Source: a virus | Virus record (IMG/VR): IMGVR_UViG_3300025917_000008 | Span: 1 to 43,234 of that record | Length of the DNA stretch: 43,234 nucleotides | Strand: one strand, 5' to 3' | Shown here: piece after piece, positions 20,123 to 27,876 of the stretch | Numbering within the stretch: position 1 is the stretch's first letter | How the letters are laid out: every line of letters begins with the position of its first letter | The notes under the pieces: generated by a model | Databases searched by the model: none | What the model was told of the DNA's origin: nothing | Seen by the model: only the letters and a program-made list of their open reading frames with translations | Translations under genes and position numbers: made by a program

Positions 20123-20847
20123 TGGCAGAAGGCGGCGCCCCGGTAACACCGATCAGCAAGGCGGGTGTTCCATTCCCGGTCGGCACCGAAGACGATCCGA
20201 TCTTCACCGATGGCGGATCAGGCGGGGGCGGACCGGTAACCGTCGCGGACGGCGCGGACGTAACGCAGGGCGCCGTCGCTGACGCTGCCGTAGCAGCCGG
20301 AGCAGCAGGAACGACAAGCGCGAAGCTGCGCCGCCTGACCACTGACATTGGGGCCATGGCGGCGGTCGAGGGCACTACCGCTGGCGCCGCAGTCGTCACC
20401 GACGCGAACGGCACGATTCAGCAATATCTGCGCGGGCTGGTCGTCCTGTTCGTTTCGTTCCTCACGCGCATTCCGGCCGCTCTCGGCGCAGGCGGCGGCC
20501 TCAAGATCGACGGCTCGGGCACGGCGCTTCCTGTCTCCGGCCCGATGACGAGCACGGAGTTTCTCGCCGATCTCCGCTCGACCGCCGCCTTCACCTCCGT
20601 CAACAGCGCGGCCTCAAGCACGACCATCCTCGCCTCCAATGCGAACCGCAAGGGCGCCGTGATCGTGAACACAGACGCGAACGCGCTCTACCTCGACCTG
20701 ACGGGCGGGACGGCGGCAACCACCCGCTATGCGACGGCTCTTTCGACCGGCGAGGAATATGAGGTCCCGTTCGGCTTGACTGGCCTGATCACCGGCATTT
20801 GGGCGGCTGACGGGTCAGGAGCCGCCCTGGTCACCGAGTTCAGCTAG
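20122..20847 (+). CDS. Virion structural protein, beta-rich (241 aa)
   Basis: Starts with an ATG overlapping the portal stop (TAATG). Ala-, Thr- and Gly-rich with low charge. Its C-terminal part (NANRKGAVIVNTDANALYLDL, then STGEEYEVPFG) resembles beta-sandwich domains of phage head or fibre proteins that end in a conserved TGE.YE.P motif. Its position between portal and scaffold suggests a head-decoration or head-fibre component. Confidence 0.7.
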   Translation: MAEGGAPVTPISKAGVPFPVGTEDDPIFTDGGSGGGGPVTVADGADVTQGAVADAAVAAGAAGTTSAKLRRLTTDIGAMAAVEGTTAGAAVVTDANGTIQQYLRGLVVLFVSFLTRIPAALGAGGGLKIDGSGTALPVSGPMTSTEFLADLRSTAAFTSVNSAASSTTILASNANRKGAVIVNTDANALYLDLTGGTAATTRYATALSTGEEYEVPFGLTGLITGIWAADGSGAALVTEFS

Positions 20848-21266
20848 TGCCCAAGTTCAGTTCCTCCATGGCCGTTCCGGTAGCATCGTCCTCGGCGCCG
20901 CCAGCGATCTCCGGCGCAGGGGCGGCAGGCTCGGCAACCACCTTCGCCCGCTCCGACCACACGCACAAGACGAGCCTTCAGAAGGTCCAGACCACCACCG
21001 ATTCGTCGGGCGTGATCTCGGTCACGTGGGCGACCCCGTTCGCCTCGGCCCCCTGCCTCTCCGTGCTGGTCATGGACGCGACCGGCGCGCGCTACACCGC
21101 GACGATCCTGACCAACTCGACCACCGGCTGCACGATCCAGATCGCCAAGGCTCGGCTTCTGCCCGCCGCGCTGACCCTGCTGACCGACTTGCTGAATTAC
21201 GCGGTGTTCCAAGCCGCTGGCTCGGGCGTGACCGTTCACGTCATCGCGGGGGTGGCAACGCAATGA
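20847..21266 (+). CDS. Fibre-like structural protein (139 aa)
   Basis: GTG start at 20847, right after the previous stop. The N-terminal half is Ala/Ser/Pro-rich and contains GSATTFARSDHTHKTSLQKV, the SDHTH motif of fibre or collagen-like linkers. The C-terminus is beta-rich. Probably part of a capsid or tail fibre. Confidence 0.7.
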   Translation: MPKFSSSMAVPVASSSAPPAISGAGAAGSATTFARSDHTHKTSLQKVQTTTDSSGVISVTWATPFASAPCLSVLVMDATGARYTATILTNSTTGCTIQIAKARLLPAALTLLTDLLNYAVFQAAGSGVTVHVIAGVATQ

Positions 21267-21454
21267 GGTTCGGTGGCTTTGGCTTCAACAAGCAGTTCGG
21301 CTTCAATGCGCCGACCGTGACGGCTGTCACGGTCCCCGGCGAAACAGATGTCCTGCTGCTTTCGGGTGACATGACTGACGGCGACGATTATCTGCTGCTG
21401 TCCGGCGACATGCAAAGCGGCGTGGACGGCCTCAAATTGAGCGGGAGCTTCTGA
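21263..21454 (+). CDS. Short repeat protein, LLLSGDM motif
   Basis: ATGA overlap with the fibre-like gene. The 63-aa protein has a Gly/Phe-rich start (MRFGGFGFNKQFGFN) and then three near-repeats of the form LLLSGDM..G.D (last one LKLSG). These look like short beta repeats used in virion decoration or linker proteins. The stop overlaps the next ATG. Confidence 0.65.
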   Translation: MRFGGFGFNKQFGFNAPTVTAVTVPGETDVLLLSGDMTDGDDYLLLSGDMQSGVDGLKLSGSF

Positions 21455-22545
21455 TGGCGAGCAAGGAAACCTCCGCCCTGACCGCCGCCGCCGCGCTCGA
21501 CGGATCGGAACTTGTCGCGATCGTTCAGGGCGGCAATTCGCGCAAGGCCACGGCGGCTGGCATATCGGCGGGAGCGGCGGGCCTCGTAACCGGCACTCCG
21601 GGCACTGGCTCTGCCACCCCAACCACTCCGGCGCGCGGTTTCTCTCGCGCCTCACGGCTTCTCAGCGCGCAATTCGGATTGTTCCTGTACACCGATGGTT
21701 CGGCATGGGAACTAAGCTACGGCTATTTCAACGGGACGACGATCACGCGCCCGGCTGGCGGCTTTGTCGCCTCTTCGACCGGTTCACAGCTTTCGCTGAC
21801 CAGCGCGGCGACTGTGGCGCTGGTCGCGGATGGCTGGCTCTCGCTGGACCGGCGAGAATGCAATCGCGGGCTGACCTATTACGGCGCAGGCGGCGCGCCT
21901 TATGAGATCGGCGTCAACACCGGCAGCGCAAACGGAACGCTGGCCGCCTCCAACCTCGCCAGCACCAATATTCTGACGAAGCAGGCGCGGTCCAAATTCA
22001 CATCGGCGACCACAGCCAATGCCCTGGGCGGGGTAAGCTGCAATACCGGCGGAACCGCCGGGCACATGATGCGCTCGACAACTGCGGGAACGGGCGGCTT
22101 TCATCTCTACGCGCTATGGGGCGCGAGCCAGCTTCCGACAGGGCCAAGGCTTTTTGTTGGGGCGGTGGACACCGGCTATTCGACCGCCGATCCCAGCACA
22201 ATCGTCGCAAATTTCGCCGGCTTTTCGAAAGACGAGGCCGACACGAATATCCAATTCCTCACCAACGACGCCTCCGGTTCCGGCAACAAGACAGACACCG
22301 GCATCGCGTGGGCGGCCAACAATTGGTATGAGACGCATGTTTTTTGCGCACCGGGGGCGACAAGCGTTCAGGGCGTCATCTGCGATTGGGGAAATGGCGT
22401 CGTGTTCTACACCTCCACCACGTCCAACCTGCCCGTCGATAATGCGAACATGGGGCTGATGGTCCGGGGCGGCCTCAACGGCACGAACACGGGCACCGCG
22501 ATCATCGTGGAGGTTGGCGCATTGATGTCGAAGGCAGGCCAATGA
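21454..22545 (+). CDS. Large capsid/tail-associated fibre-like protein (363 aa)
   Basis: Begins with SALTAAAALDGSELVAIVQG and RKATAAGIS, a short N-terminal module found at the start of many phage fibre and structural proteins. The rest is beta-rich, low in charge and high in Gly, Thr, Ser and Asn, with no enzyme motif. It is probably an exposed adhesin or fibre domain (jelly-roll or lectin-like). It lies in the block between portal and scaffold. Confidence 0.75.
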   Translation: MASKETSALTAAAALDGSELVAIVQGGNSRKATAAGISAGAAGLVTGTPGTGSATPTTPARGFSRASRLLSAQFGLFLYTDGSAWELSYGYFNGTTITRPAGGFVASSTGSQLSLTSAATVALVADGWLSLDRRECNRGLTYYGAGGAPYEIGVNTGSANGTLAASNLASTNILTKQARSKFTSATTANALGGVSCNTGGTAGHMMRSTTAGTGGFHLYALWGASQLPTGPRLFVGAVDTGYSTADPSTIVANFAGFSKDEADTNIQFLTNDASGSGNKTDTGIAWAANNWYETHVFCAPGATSVQGVICDWGNGVVFYTSTTSNLPVDNANMGLMVRGGLNGTNTGTAIIVEVGALMSKAGQ

Positions 22546-22781
22546 TCTACATCCTCGCCCAGCTTCTCGCCAGCTACACCCTCACTCTCACCGGCGAGGT
22601 GCCGGTCATCTGCGAAATCCGGCCGCAGTACGAGCTTTTCTGCAATGCCGAATACTCGCTCTATATCGAAGGGCCGGACGGGCGGGTCGAGATCGAGCGC
22701 GGCGGGCCGGATATCAAGACGCTCGCTCCGCTTCCGGACGGCCAGCATTATGTGATCGTGGCGACGGCGTTGATGCCTTAG
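22542..22781 (+). CDS. Hypothetical small protein with hydrophobic N-terminus (79 aa)
   Basis: ATGA overlap with the previous gene. Residues 1-18 (MIYILAQLLASYTLTL) are hydrophobic and could be a signal or membrane anchor. The rest is beta-rich with two cysteines (ICEIRPQYELFC). It is more likely a small virion-associated protein than an enzyme. Confidence 0.6.
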   Translation: MIYILAQLLASYTLTLTGEVPVICEIRPQYELFCNAEYSLYIEGPDGRVEIERGGPDIKTLAPLPDGQHYVIVATALMP

Positions 22782-22824
22782 CCCCTTTGCCCTATAGGAT
22801 CGCTTCAACCAAGGAGAATTCGAA

Positions 22825-23211
22825 ATGGCCGCCAGCGCAACCCGCCTAGTCGAACTGGGGATGGTCCCACCGCTCGCGAGCGAGGTCGCGGCGCAGATCG
22901 ACGCGAACTTGCCCGTTGAGCCCGGATCGATCGTCAACGCCGATATCAACGCGTCCGCCGCAATCGCCTTGTCCAAGCTGGCAACAGGCGCTCTCCCGAC
23001 CGCGATCACCGTGGCCTCGGCCAACCTTGTTGACGGGACCATCGTGAACGCGGACATCAATGCTTCTGCGGCCATCGCCACGACCAAGCTGGCCGCCACC
23101 GCCGACATTGCCGCGCTCACCGCCGCTCGCGCGTCTCCCGCCGCCTATTCGACAACGGGCGCGAACCTGGCAGCCGTTCTCGTCGCGCTCGGCGTGATGG
23201 CCCCCGCATAA
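22825..23211 (+). CDS. Head-fibre-type protein with an internal repeat
   Basis: AAGGAG precedes the ATG. The N-terminus reads ATRLVELGMVPPLASEVAAQI, the signature of phage head-fibre proteins (Phage_fiber_2 group). Two near-identical segments follow (GSIVNADINASAAIALSKLA and GTIVNADINASAAIATTKLA), trimer-forming repeats. It probably forms short fibres on the capsid. Confidence 0.8.
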   Translation: MAASATRLVELGMVPPLASEVAAQIDANLPVEPGSIVNADINASAAIALSKLATGALPTAITVASANLVDGTIVNADINASAAIATTKLAATADIAALTAARASPAAYSTTGANLAAVLVALGVMAPA

Positions 23212-23223
23212 GGAGTGACGAAC

Positions 23224-23457
23224 ATGGCGAAGAAAACCAAAGGCCCCGACAACAACAGGCGCCTCGCCGCGCTGGAAGCGAAGGAGGCCGCGCGCCTCAA
23301 GGCCGCCAGCGACGACACGGCGGAACGGGCCGCCTATGAGCAAGGCCGTACCGCTCGCCGCGCGCGCATTTCGCGGGACGAGCCCCCGCATGGCGAAGGC
23401 CCGCTCCTGAAGGCATGGCAGAAGGGCCACGACTACGAAGAGGCAGCCGGTGGCTGA
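23224..23457 (+). CDS. Hypothetical basic coiled protein (77 aa)
   Basis: ATG at 23224 has AAGGAG eight bases upstream; a GTG at 23215 overlaps that site. The protein is highly charged and helical (MAKKTKGPDNNRRLAALEAK). It precedes the scaffold by one gene, so it may be a head-assembly accessory. Function unknown. Confidence 0.65.
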   Translation: MAKKTKGPDNNRRLAALEAKEAARLKAASDDTAERAAYEQGRTARRARISRDEPPHGEGPLLKAWQKGHDYEEAAGG

Positions 23458-23845
23458 GCTGCTTCGGGTCGAGCCGTCCAAATTCTGCGCAGGCGAGGCG
23501 TGGTTCATCTTCGATGATGGCCGCTCCTGCCTGCGCAGAATCGACATGGCCCCAGAGCCCGCCCGAAGCAATTTTCCATGTCCCATGATCCGCCGCGACA
23601 ACATAACTCCGTGCATGGGCATGGACGGACGGATGCACGACAGTCTTTCGTCCTATCGTCGCACTCTCAAGGCGGACGGCAATCCGCAAGGCGAGAATTA
23701 CATCGAGCTCGGCAATGACAGCCTGAGCCCTGTAACCTACGATTTCGACTCCGACCAACGTCGCGACGACATTCGCGCGGCGCTACAGGACGTGAAAAAC
23801 GGACACGTCCCTCCGCTCACCGTTCTGGAGGATTTCCATGTCTGA
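23450..23845 (+). CDS. Hypothetical protein upstream of scaffold (131 aa)
   Basis: GTG start overlapping the end of the previous gene. Beta-rich, with cysteines (KFCAGEAWFIFDDGRSC, then FPCPM), ending in an acidic helical region. No membrane segment. Position suggests a structural or assembly factor. Confidence 0.65.
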   Translation: MAELLRVEPSKFCAGEAWFIFDDGRSCLRRIDMAPEPARSNFPCPMIRRDNITPCMGMDGRMHDSLSSYRRTLKADGNPQGENYIELGNDSLSPVTYDFDSDQRRDDIRAALQDVKNGHVPPLTVLEDFHV

Positions 23846-25004
23846 ATTGCAAGAGCCGTCATCGACTACGATCGAAGCCGAAGCCGTCCCCGCCGCTTCC
23901 GGCGCAGGCACTCCCAGCCTTTCCGACGCCATTGAGCCGCCCCTGACCGAGCCCCAGGATTTGCGGAGCGATATCGCGGCTGCGTTCAATGAAGAGGATG
24001 AGGCCAAGGCGGCGCCCGAAATCAAGGGGGCCAAGGAGGAGGCACCGAAGAAGAATGAAGCCGTTGCCGCCAAGCCCGCCGAAGCGAAGGCTGCGGAGGC
24101 CGCGCCCGAGGCAAAGGCAGCGCCAGCCAAGGAAGGCGAGCAAGCCGAAAACCCCGCCGAAGCCGAGAATGCGGCAGAAAAGGCAGAGGATCGCTCAGGC
24201 CACAGAGAGCCGCCGAAAAGCTTCCTCCCCGACAGCCGGGAGGTCTGGAAAAATGTTCCCCGTGTCGTCCGCCGTGACATCGAGACGATGACCCGCGAGC
24301 ATGAAACGGAAGTGACGCAACTCCGCGAAGCAGGGCAGCGGTACGAGTCGATCAAGCCCTACGATGATCTGGCGAAGTCCAATGGCATCGATCTCACGGA
24401 AAGCCTCCGTCGCGTGTCCGAACTGGAAAACCTGATACAGGCCAACCCGCTCGCCGGCCTCAATCGCATCCTTCAGGAGGCCGGACCTCGCAAGGCCGAC
24501 GGACAGCCCTTCTCGCTCTACGAGGTGGCGGATTTCATCGTCAAGCAGGGGCCGCAGGGCTACCGGCAACTCGTCACGCACCGCCAACAGCAGCAAGGGC
24601 CGAGCGAGGTGGATCAGCTCAAGGAGCAGGTCGCGGCGATGCAAGCGGAGATGAAAGCGGCCCCGATCATCCTCAAATTCGCGGAGAAAAACGACCGCTA
24701 TTACGAGCTGGAAGAGCCTATTGCGCTTTTCCTTCAATCCGGTATGATACCCCCAAGCCTTAGCCCCGAAGACAGGCTGGCGGCGGCATACGACATGGCT
24801 GTGCGGATCAAGCCCGCCTCCAATGCGCAAGCCCGCCCCTCCACCGAGGACGAAGGCCTCGACCGCCGCGCTGGCGAGGCTTCAGCGGCTCCATCAATCA
24901 AATCGTCGCCAGGCGCAGTGACCGAAGAGGTCGATGACCAGGCGGCGGGCGGCGAATCGATCGTGGAATCTATCCACAAAGCGAAGCGCCGGCTGAACGC
25001 CTAG
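23838..25004 (+). CDS. Putative scaffolding protein
   Basis: 388 aa. Residues 30-120 are an extremely Glu/Ala/Lys-rich, low-complexity region. Helical segments follow with coiled-coil character (RDIETMTREHETEVTQLREA, DQLKEQVAAMQAEMKAA), and the C-terminus is basic (IHKAKRRLNA). Acidic, helical, low-complexity proteins directly upstream of the major capsid gene are usually scaffolds, and a basic C-terminal helix is the part that binds coat protein in P22-like systems. No protease domain seen. Confidence 0.8.
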   Translation: MSELQEPSSTTIEAEAVPAASGAGTPSLSDAIEPPLTEPQDLRSDIAAAFNEEDEAKAAPEIKGAKEEAPKKNEAVAAKPAEAKAAEAAPEAKAAPAKEGEQAENPAEAENAAEKAEDRSGHREPPKSFLPDSREVWKNVPRVVRRDIETMTREHETEVTQLREAGQRYESIKPYDDLAKSNGIDLTESLRRVSELENLIQANPLAGLNRILQEAGPRKADGQPFSLYEVADFIVKQGPQGYRQLVTHRQQQQGPSEVDQLKEQVAAMQAEMKAAPIILKFAEKNDRYYELEEPIALFLQSGMIPPSLSPEDRLAAAYDMAVRIKPASNAQARPSTEDEGLDRRAGEASAAPSIKSSPGAVTEEVDDQAAGGESIVESIHKAKRRLNA

Positions 25005-25014
25005 GAGCATTTCA

Positions 25015-26031
25015 ATGGCCTCCATCAACCCGGACCGCAATTACGGCCAACTTTTGACCGCCGCCGTGGCGCGTCGCTCGCGGGCCATTCAGGACATCGT
25101 CTACAATGCCACTCCGCTGACCCGCATCCTGCGCGACGAGGGCAAGATCAAGGTCAAGCGCGCGGGCGGCCCCGAACTCCGCATCCCCGTTGAGTTCGAC
25201 AAGCTCCAGGCGCAGTGGTTCACCGGCTACGACAAGATCGAGATCACCCCCAAGGAGCTGCTGAACAGCGCCGTCTTCAACTGGTCGCGCGTCGTCGGCA
25301 TGTTCTCGCTGACCGGCACCGAGCTTCTCTTCACGCGCGGTGAGGAAGAGGTCATCGACCTGATGGCCTTCTATATCGACGCGGCCGAAAAGTCCGTGAA
25401 GGAGGAGTTCGAGCTTTCCATCGTCGGCGACGGCACGGCGGCCGGCGGGCGCCAGATGATCGGATTCGGCGGGGCTATCCCCATCGTCGCGAACACCGGC
25501 ATCTATGGCGGCATCAACCGCGCCGATGTTGCCAACTGGCGGACCTCGACGTTCAATATCGCATCCGGCGATGTCTCCGGCTACACCACATGGGACAGCA
25601 CCACGGCCCGCCCGATCATCGAGCGCATCGCTCTCGCCCGCTCGCGCAACAGCCGTTATGCCGACCTCCTGATTGCCGACGCGCTGGCCTATTCGCCGAT
25701 CTCGGCCTCCTTCGTCGCGCATCAGCGCCTCGCTTCGGAGCGCCTCGCCCGCCTCGGCTTCGCCGGCCTCACCTACATGACGCCGGCCGGCCCGGTCGAT
25801 ATCGTCGCGGCGGGTGGCATCGGCAACGTCATGCCGGCGAACACCATCTACGGCATCGATACGGACGGCCTCTGCCTTTGGGAGTTCCCCGGGCAAGCCT
25901 TCGTGCCGTTCCACCCCGGCAACGGGATGCGGCCGATCAATCAGGATGCGGTCGCGCAGGGCATCGTGTGGTCGGGGCAGATGGTCCTCGAAAACCCGCT
26001 CTTCACCTATCGCATCCGCACCACCTCGTAA
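25015..26031 (+). CDS. Major capsid protein
   Basis: 338 aa, ten bases after the scaffold. It has RSRAIQDIVYNATPLTRIL at the N-terminus, a long SVKEEFELSIVGDGTA helix, and a C-terminal domain ending LENPLFTYRIRTTS. The length, mixed alpha/beta character and codon quality match HK97-fold coat proteins of podovirus-like phages. An opposing 383-codon frame on the minus strand is an overprint. A protease gene was not found, so maturation without cleavage is likely. Confidence 0.9.
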   Translation: MASINPDRNYGQLLTAAVARRSRAIQDIVYNATPLTRILRDEGKIKVKRAGGPELRIPVEFDKLQAQWFTGYDKIEITPKELLNSAVFNWSRVVGMFSLTGTELLFTRGEEEVIDLMAFYIDAAEKSVKEEFELSIVGDGTAAGGRQMIGFGGAIPIVANTGIYGGINRADVANWRTSTFNIASGDVSGYTTWDSTTARPIIERIALARSRNSRYADLLIADALAYSPISASFVAHQRLASERLARLGFAGLTYMTPAGPVDIVAAGGIGNVMPANTIYGIDTDGLCLWEFPGQAFVPFHPGNGMRPINQDAVAQGIVWSGQMVLENPLFTYRIRTTS

Positions 26032-26043
26032 GGAGCCGTCACC

Positions 26044-26418
26044 ATGGCGAACACTTCTCCCTTCCGCATGAACCCCTCGCTCGGGCCGAATCTCTATCAG
26101 GTCGTCCTCGCCGATGAAGTCTGGTATGAGGGTGCTGGGCGCGGCGCCGCTGGTGCCGGCCAAATCGGCAGCCCGCAGCTTGGCGACACCGCTGTTGGCG
26201 ACGATGGCCGCGAATATATCTGGGTCGAGGCGTCCGGAACGATTGCTGACGCGGCGGCGCCGGGAACGCAGGTCGCACTCACCGTCACCGCTCCGGACAA
26301 TATCACGGCGGCAACCGGCTCGGGCGGTTTCTATGCCCCCTCCACCACGAATTACGGCACCGACATTCTCGCCGGTGATCGTTTCTGGGCGGCCAAGGGC
26401 ACCACACCGCTGGCTTAA
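26044..26418 (+). CDS. Putative head decoration protein
   Basis: 124 aa, right after the coat gene with AAGGAG upstream. Low charge and Gly/Ala/Thr-rich, beta-structured (QVVLADEVWYEGAGRG, then VTVTAP). These features and its position match capsid cement or decoration proteins. No sequence-specific family recognised. Confidence 0.65.
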   Translation: MANTSPFRMNPSLGPNLYQVVLADEVWYEGAGRGAAGAGQIGSPQLGDTAVGDDGREYIWVEASGTIADAAAPGTQVALTVTAPDNITAATGSGGFYAPSTTNYGTDILAGDRFWAAKGTTPLA

Positions 26419-26443
26419 GCTGCAAAGTCAACTGGAGACCTTT

Positions 26444-27169
26444 ATGACTCGCGTCGCTGAAATCGACATGCGCGAACTGACCGTGACCCCGGTGTTCAAG
26501 ATCATCGAGGTTGAGAACATTCCGAAGTCGGAAACTGCCGGCCATCCCGTCATGGAGACGATGGAGGTCGTGGAGGTTCGACTGGCGGGCAACAAGAACT
26601 ATTCGCCCGTCTTCCCCACCGACGCTTTCTGGCAGCGGCAGGGGAACGATGTCGTGACCTATGCCGAGCGCTGGCCGGACCAGTACCGGCAGTTCAAGGA
26701 AGGGAGCCCGCAGGAAGCCAACGGGACGCCGCTGGAAATGCTGCGCCCGCACGGCGTCACGCCCGAGGCGCTCTCGCTTTGCCGGGCGCTGCGCATCTAT
26801 TCGATTGAGGCGCTTCATCATCTGGAGGGTCCATCGGTCAAGGCGCTGGGCATGAACGCGAACAGGCTGAAAGAGGCCGCGCGAGCTTTCATGGCCGATC
26901 GGGACAAGGGGCTTGGCCATCTGTCGCGAATCGAAGCACTTGAGGCGGAGCTTGCCGCGTTCCGCGCTTCGTCTGCTGGCCTTGTCCCTGCGGAAGAGCC
27001 GTCGCCGGAAGAGGTCGAAGAGGCCGCCCAGAAGGCCGACGAGGCTTACGCCATGTTCAGCGACGATGACCTGAAGGTGAAGATCACCGATCTCGCCGGC
27101 ACTCGACCGCGCGGCAATCCTTCGAGGCTCACCCTTGAGAGGACGTTGCGAGAGCTGGAGGCGGCGTAA
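26444..27169 (+). CDS. Conserved structural/assembly protein (241 aa)
   Basis: ATG at 26444 with TGGAGA upstream; the frame to 26114 overprints the decoration gene. The N-terminus is mixed (MTRVAEIDMRELTVTPVFKI), the centre holds YAERWPDQYRQFKEGSPQEANGT and LRIYSIEALHHLEG, and the tail is a coiled coil with DDDLKVKITDLAGTRPRGNPS. The YAERFPDRYRQFK-type motif occurs in conserved head-assembly proteins of podophages. Exact role unknown. Confidence 0.75.
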   Translation: MTRVAEIDMRELTVTPVFKIIEVENIPKSETAGHPVMETMEVVEVRLAGNKNYSPVFPTDAFWQRQGNDVVTYAERWPDQYRQFKEGSPQEANGTPLEMLRPHGVTPEALSLCRALRIYSIEALHHLEGPSVKALGMNANRLKEAARAFMADRDKGLGHLSRIEALEAELAAFRASSAGLVPAEEPSPEEVEEAAQKADEAYAMFSDDDLKVKITDLAGTRPRGNPSRLTLERTLRELEAA

Positions 27170-27171
27170 TC

Positions 27172-27876
27172 GTGCCGATCCTGGCCGCCATGCAATCGGC
27201 CGCGATACGGTTGATGGGCCAGAAGCCCTCGGTTTTCTTCGGGGCCAGCCAGAGTTTCGAGATCGAGATATCCGATCTTGTGAACGAGGTTGCGAGGGAC
27301 GTTGTCGCCTCCGCCGACTGGCAAGCCCTGACAGGCGTCGGGATCATCGAAGGCGACGGCAGCACCACCGAGTTCGACCTCCCGGCCGATTACGACAAAA
27401 TGACGGTCACTGCTGGCGTTCAGGACACCTCGACATGGTTTTGGGGCTATTGGGCGATGACCGACATAACCCAATTCCTCTACCGGCAGTCGATCGGGTT
27501 TCAGCCTTATCCCGGCGGGTGGATCATCTACGGCGGGAAAATGAGGTTCGTTCCCGCGCCGCCGAGTGGCCAGAATGCAACCTTCCCCTATGTCTCGCGA
27601 AACTATGCGTGGGATTCCGGGACGCTTGAGACGAAGCCGGCTTTCACGTCGGATTCGGATGAATTCCTGCTGCCGGAACGCCTGCTGACCCTCGGCCTGG
27701 TATGGCGGTGGCGAGAGAACAAGAAGCTCGACTTCACCGGGGATCAGGAAGCCTTCATGAAGGCTATCGGCGAATATGCCGCGAAGGATAAGGGAACGCG
27801 CATCTATCGTCGCAGCAGCTATACGCGCATGCCCGGCACCTATCCCGCGTGGCCTTGGGCGTTGGGACCGGCCTGA
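27172..27876 (+). CDS. Head-tail adaptor (P22 gp4-like position)
   Basis: GTG at 27172, with GGAGG 10 bases upstream. 234 aa, beginning with a helical segment (MPILAAMQSAAIRLMG), then EISDLVNEVARDVVASADWQ, a mixed core with aromatic-rich strands (GWIIYGGKMRFVPAP) and a C-terminal helical region. This layout matches the podophage adaptors that close the portal and start the tail. Its place between capsid and tail genes agrees. Confidence 0.75.
   Translation: MPILAAMQSAAIRLMGQKPSVFFGASQSFEIEISDLVNEVARDVVASADWQALTGVGIIEGDGSTTEFDLPADYDKMTVTAGVQDTSTWFWGYWAMTDITQFLYRQSIGFQPYPGGWIIYGGKMRFVPAPPSGQNATFPYVSRNYAWDSGTLETKPAFTSDSDEFLLPERLLTLGLVWRWRENKKLDFTGDQEAFMKAIGEYAAKDKGTRIYRRSSYTRMPGTYPAWPWALGPA

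Noticed and set aside
25012-26163. 383-codon minus-strand frame opposite the capsid gene
   Set aside because: The capsid gene is strongly supported by position and sequence; the antisense product is Asp/Gly/Arg-rich with no known fold.
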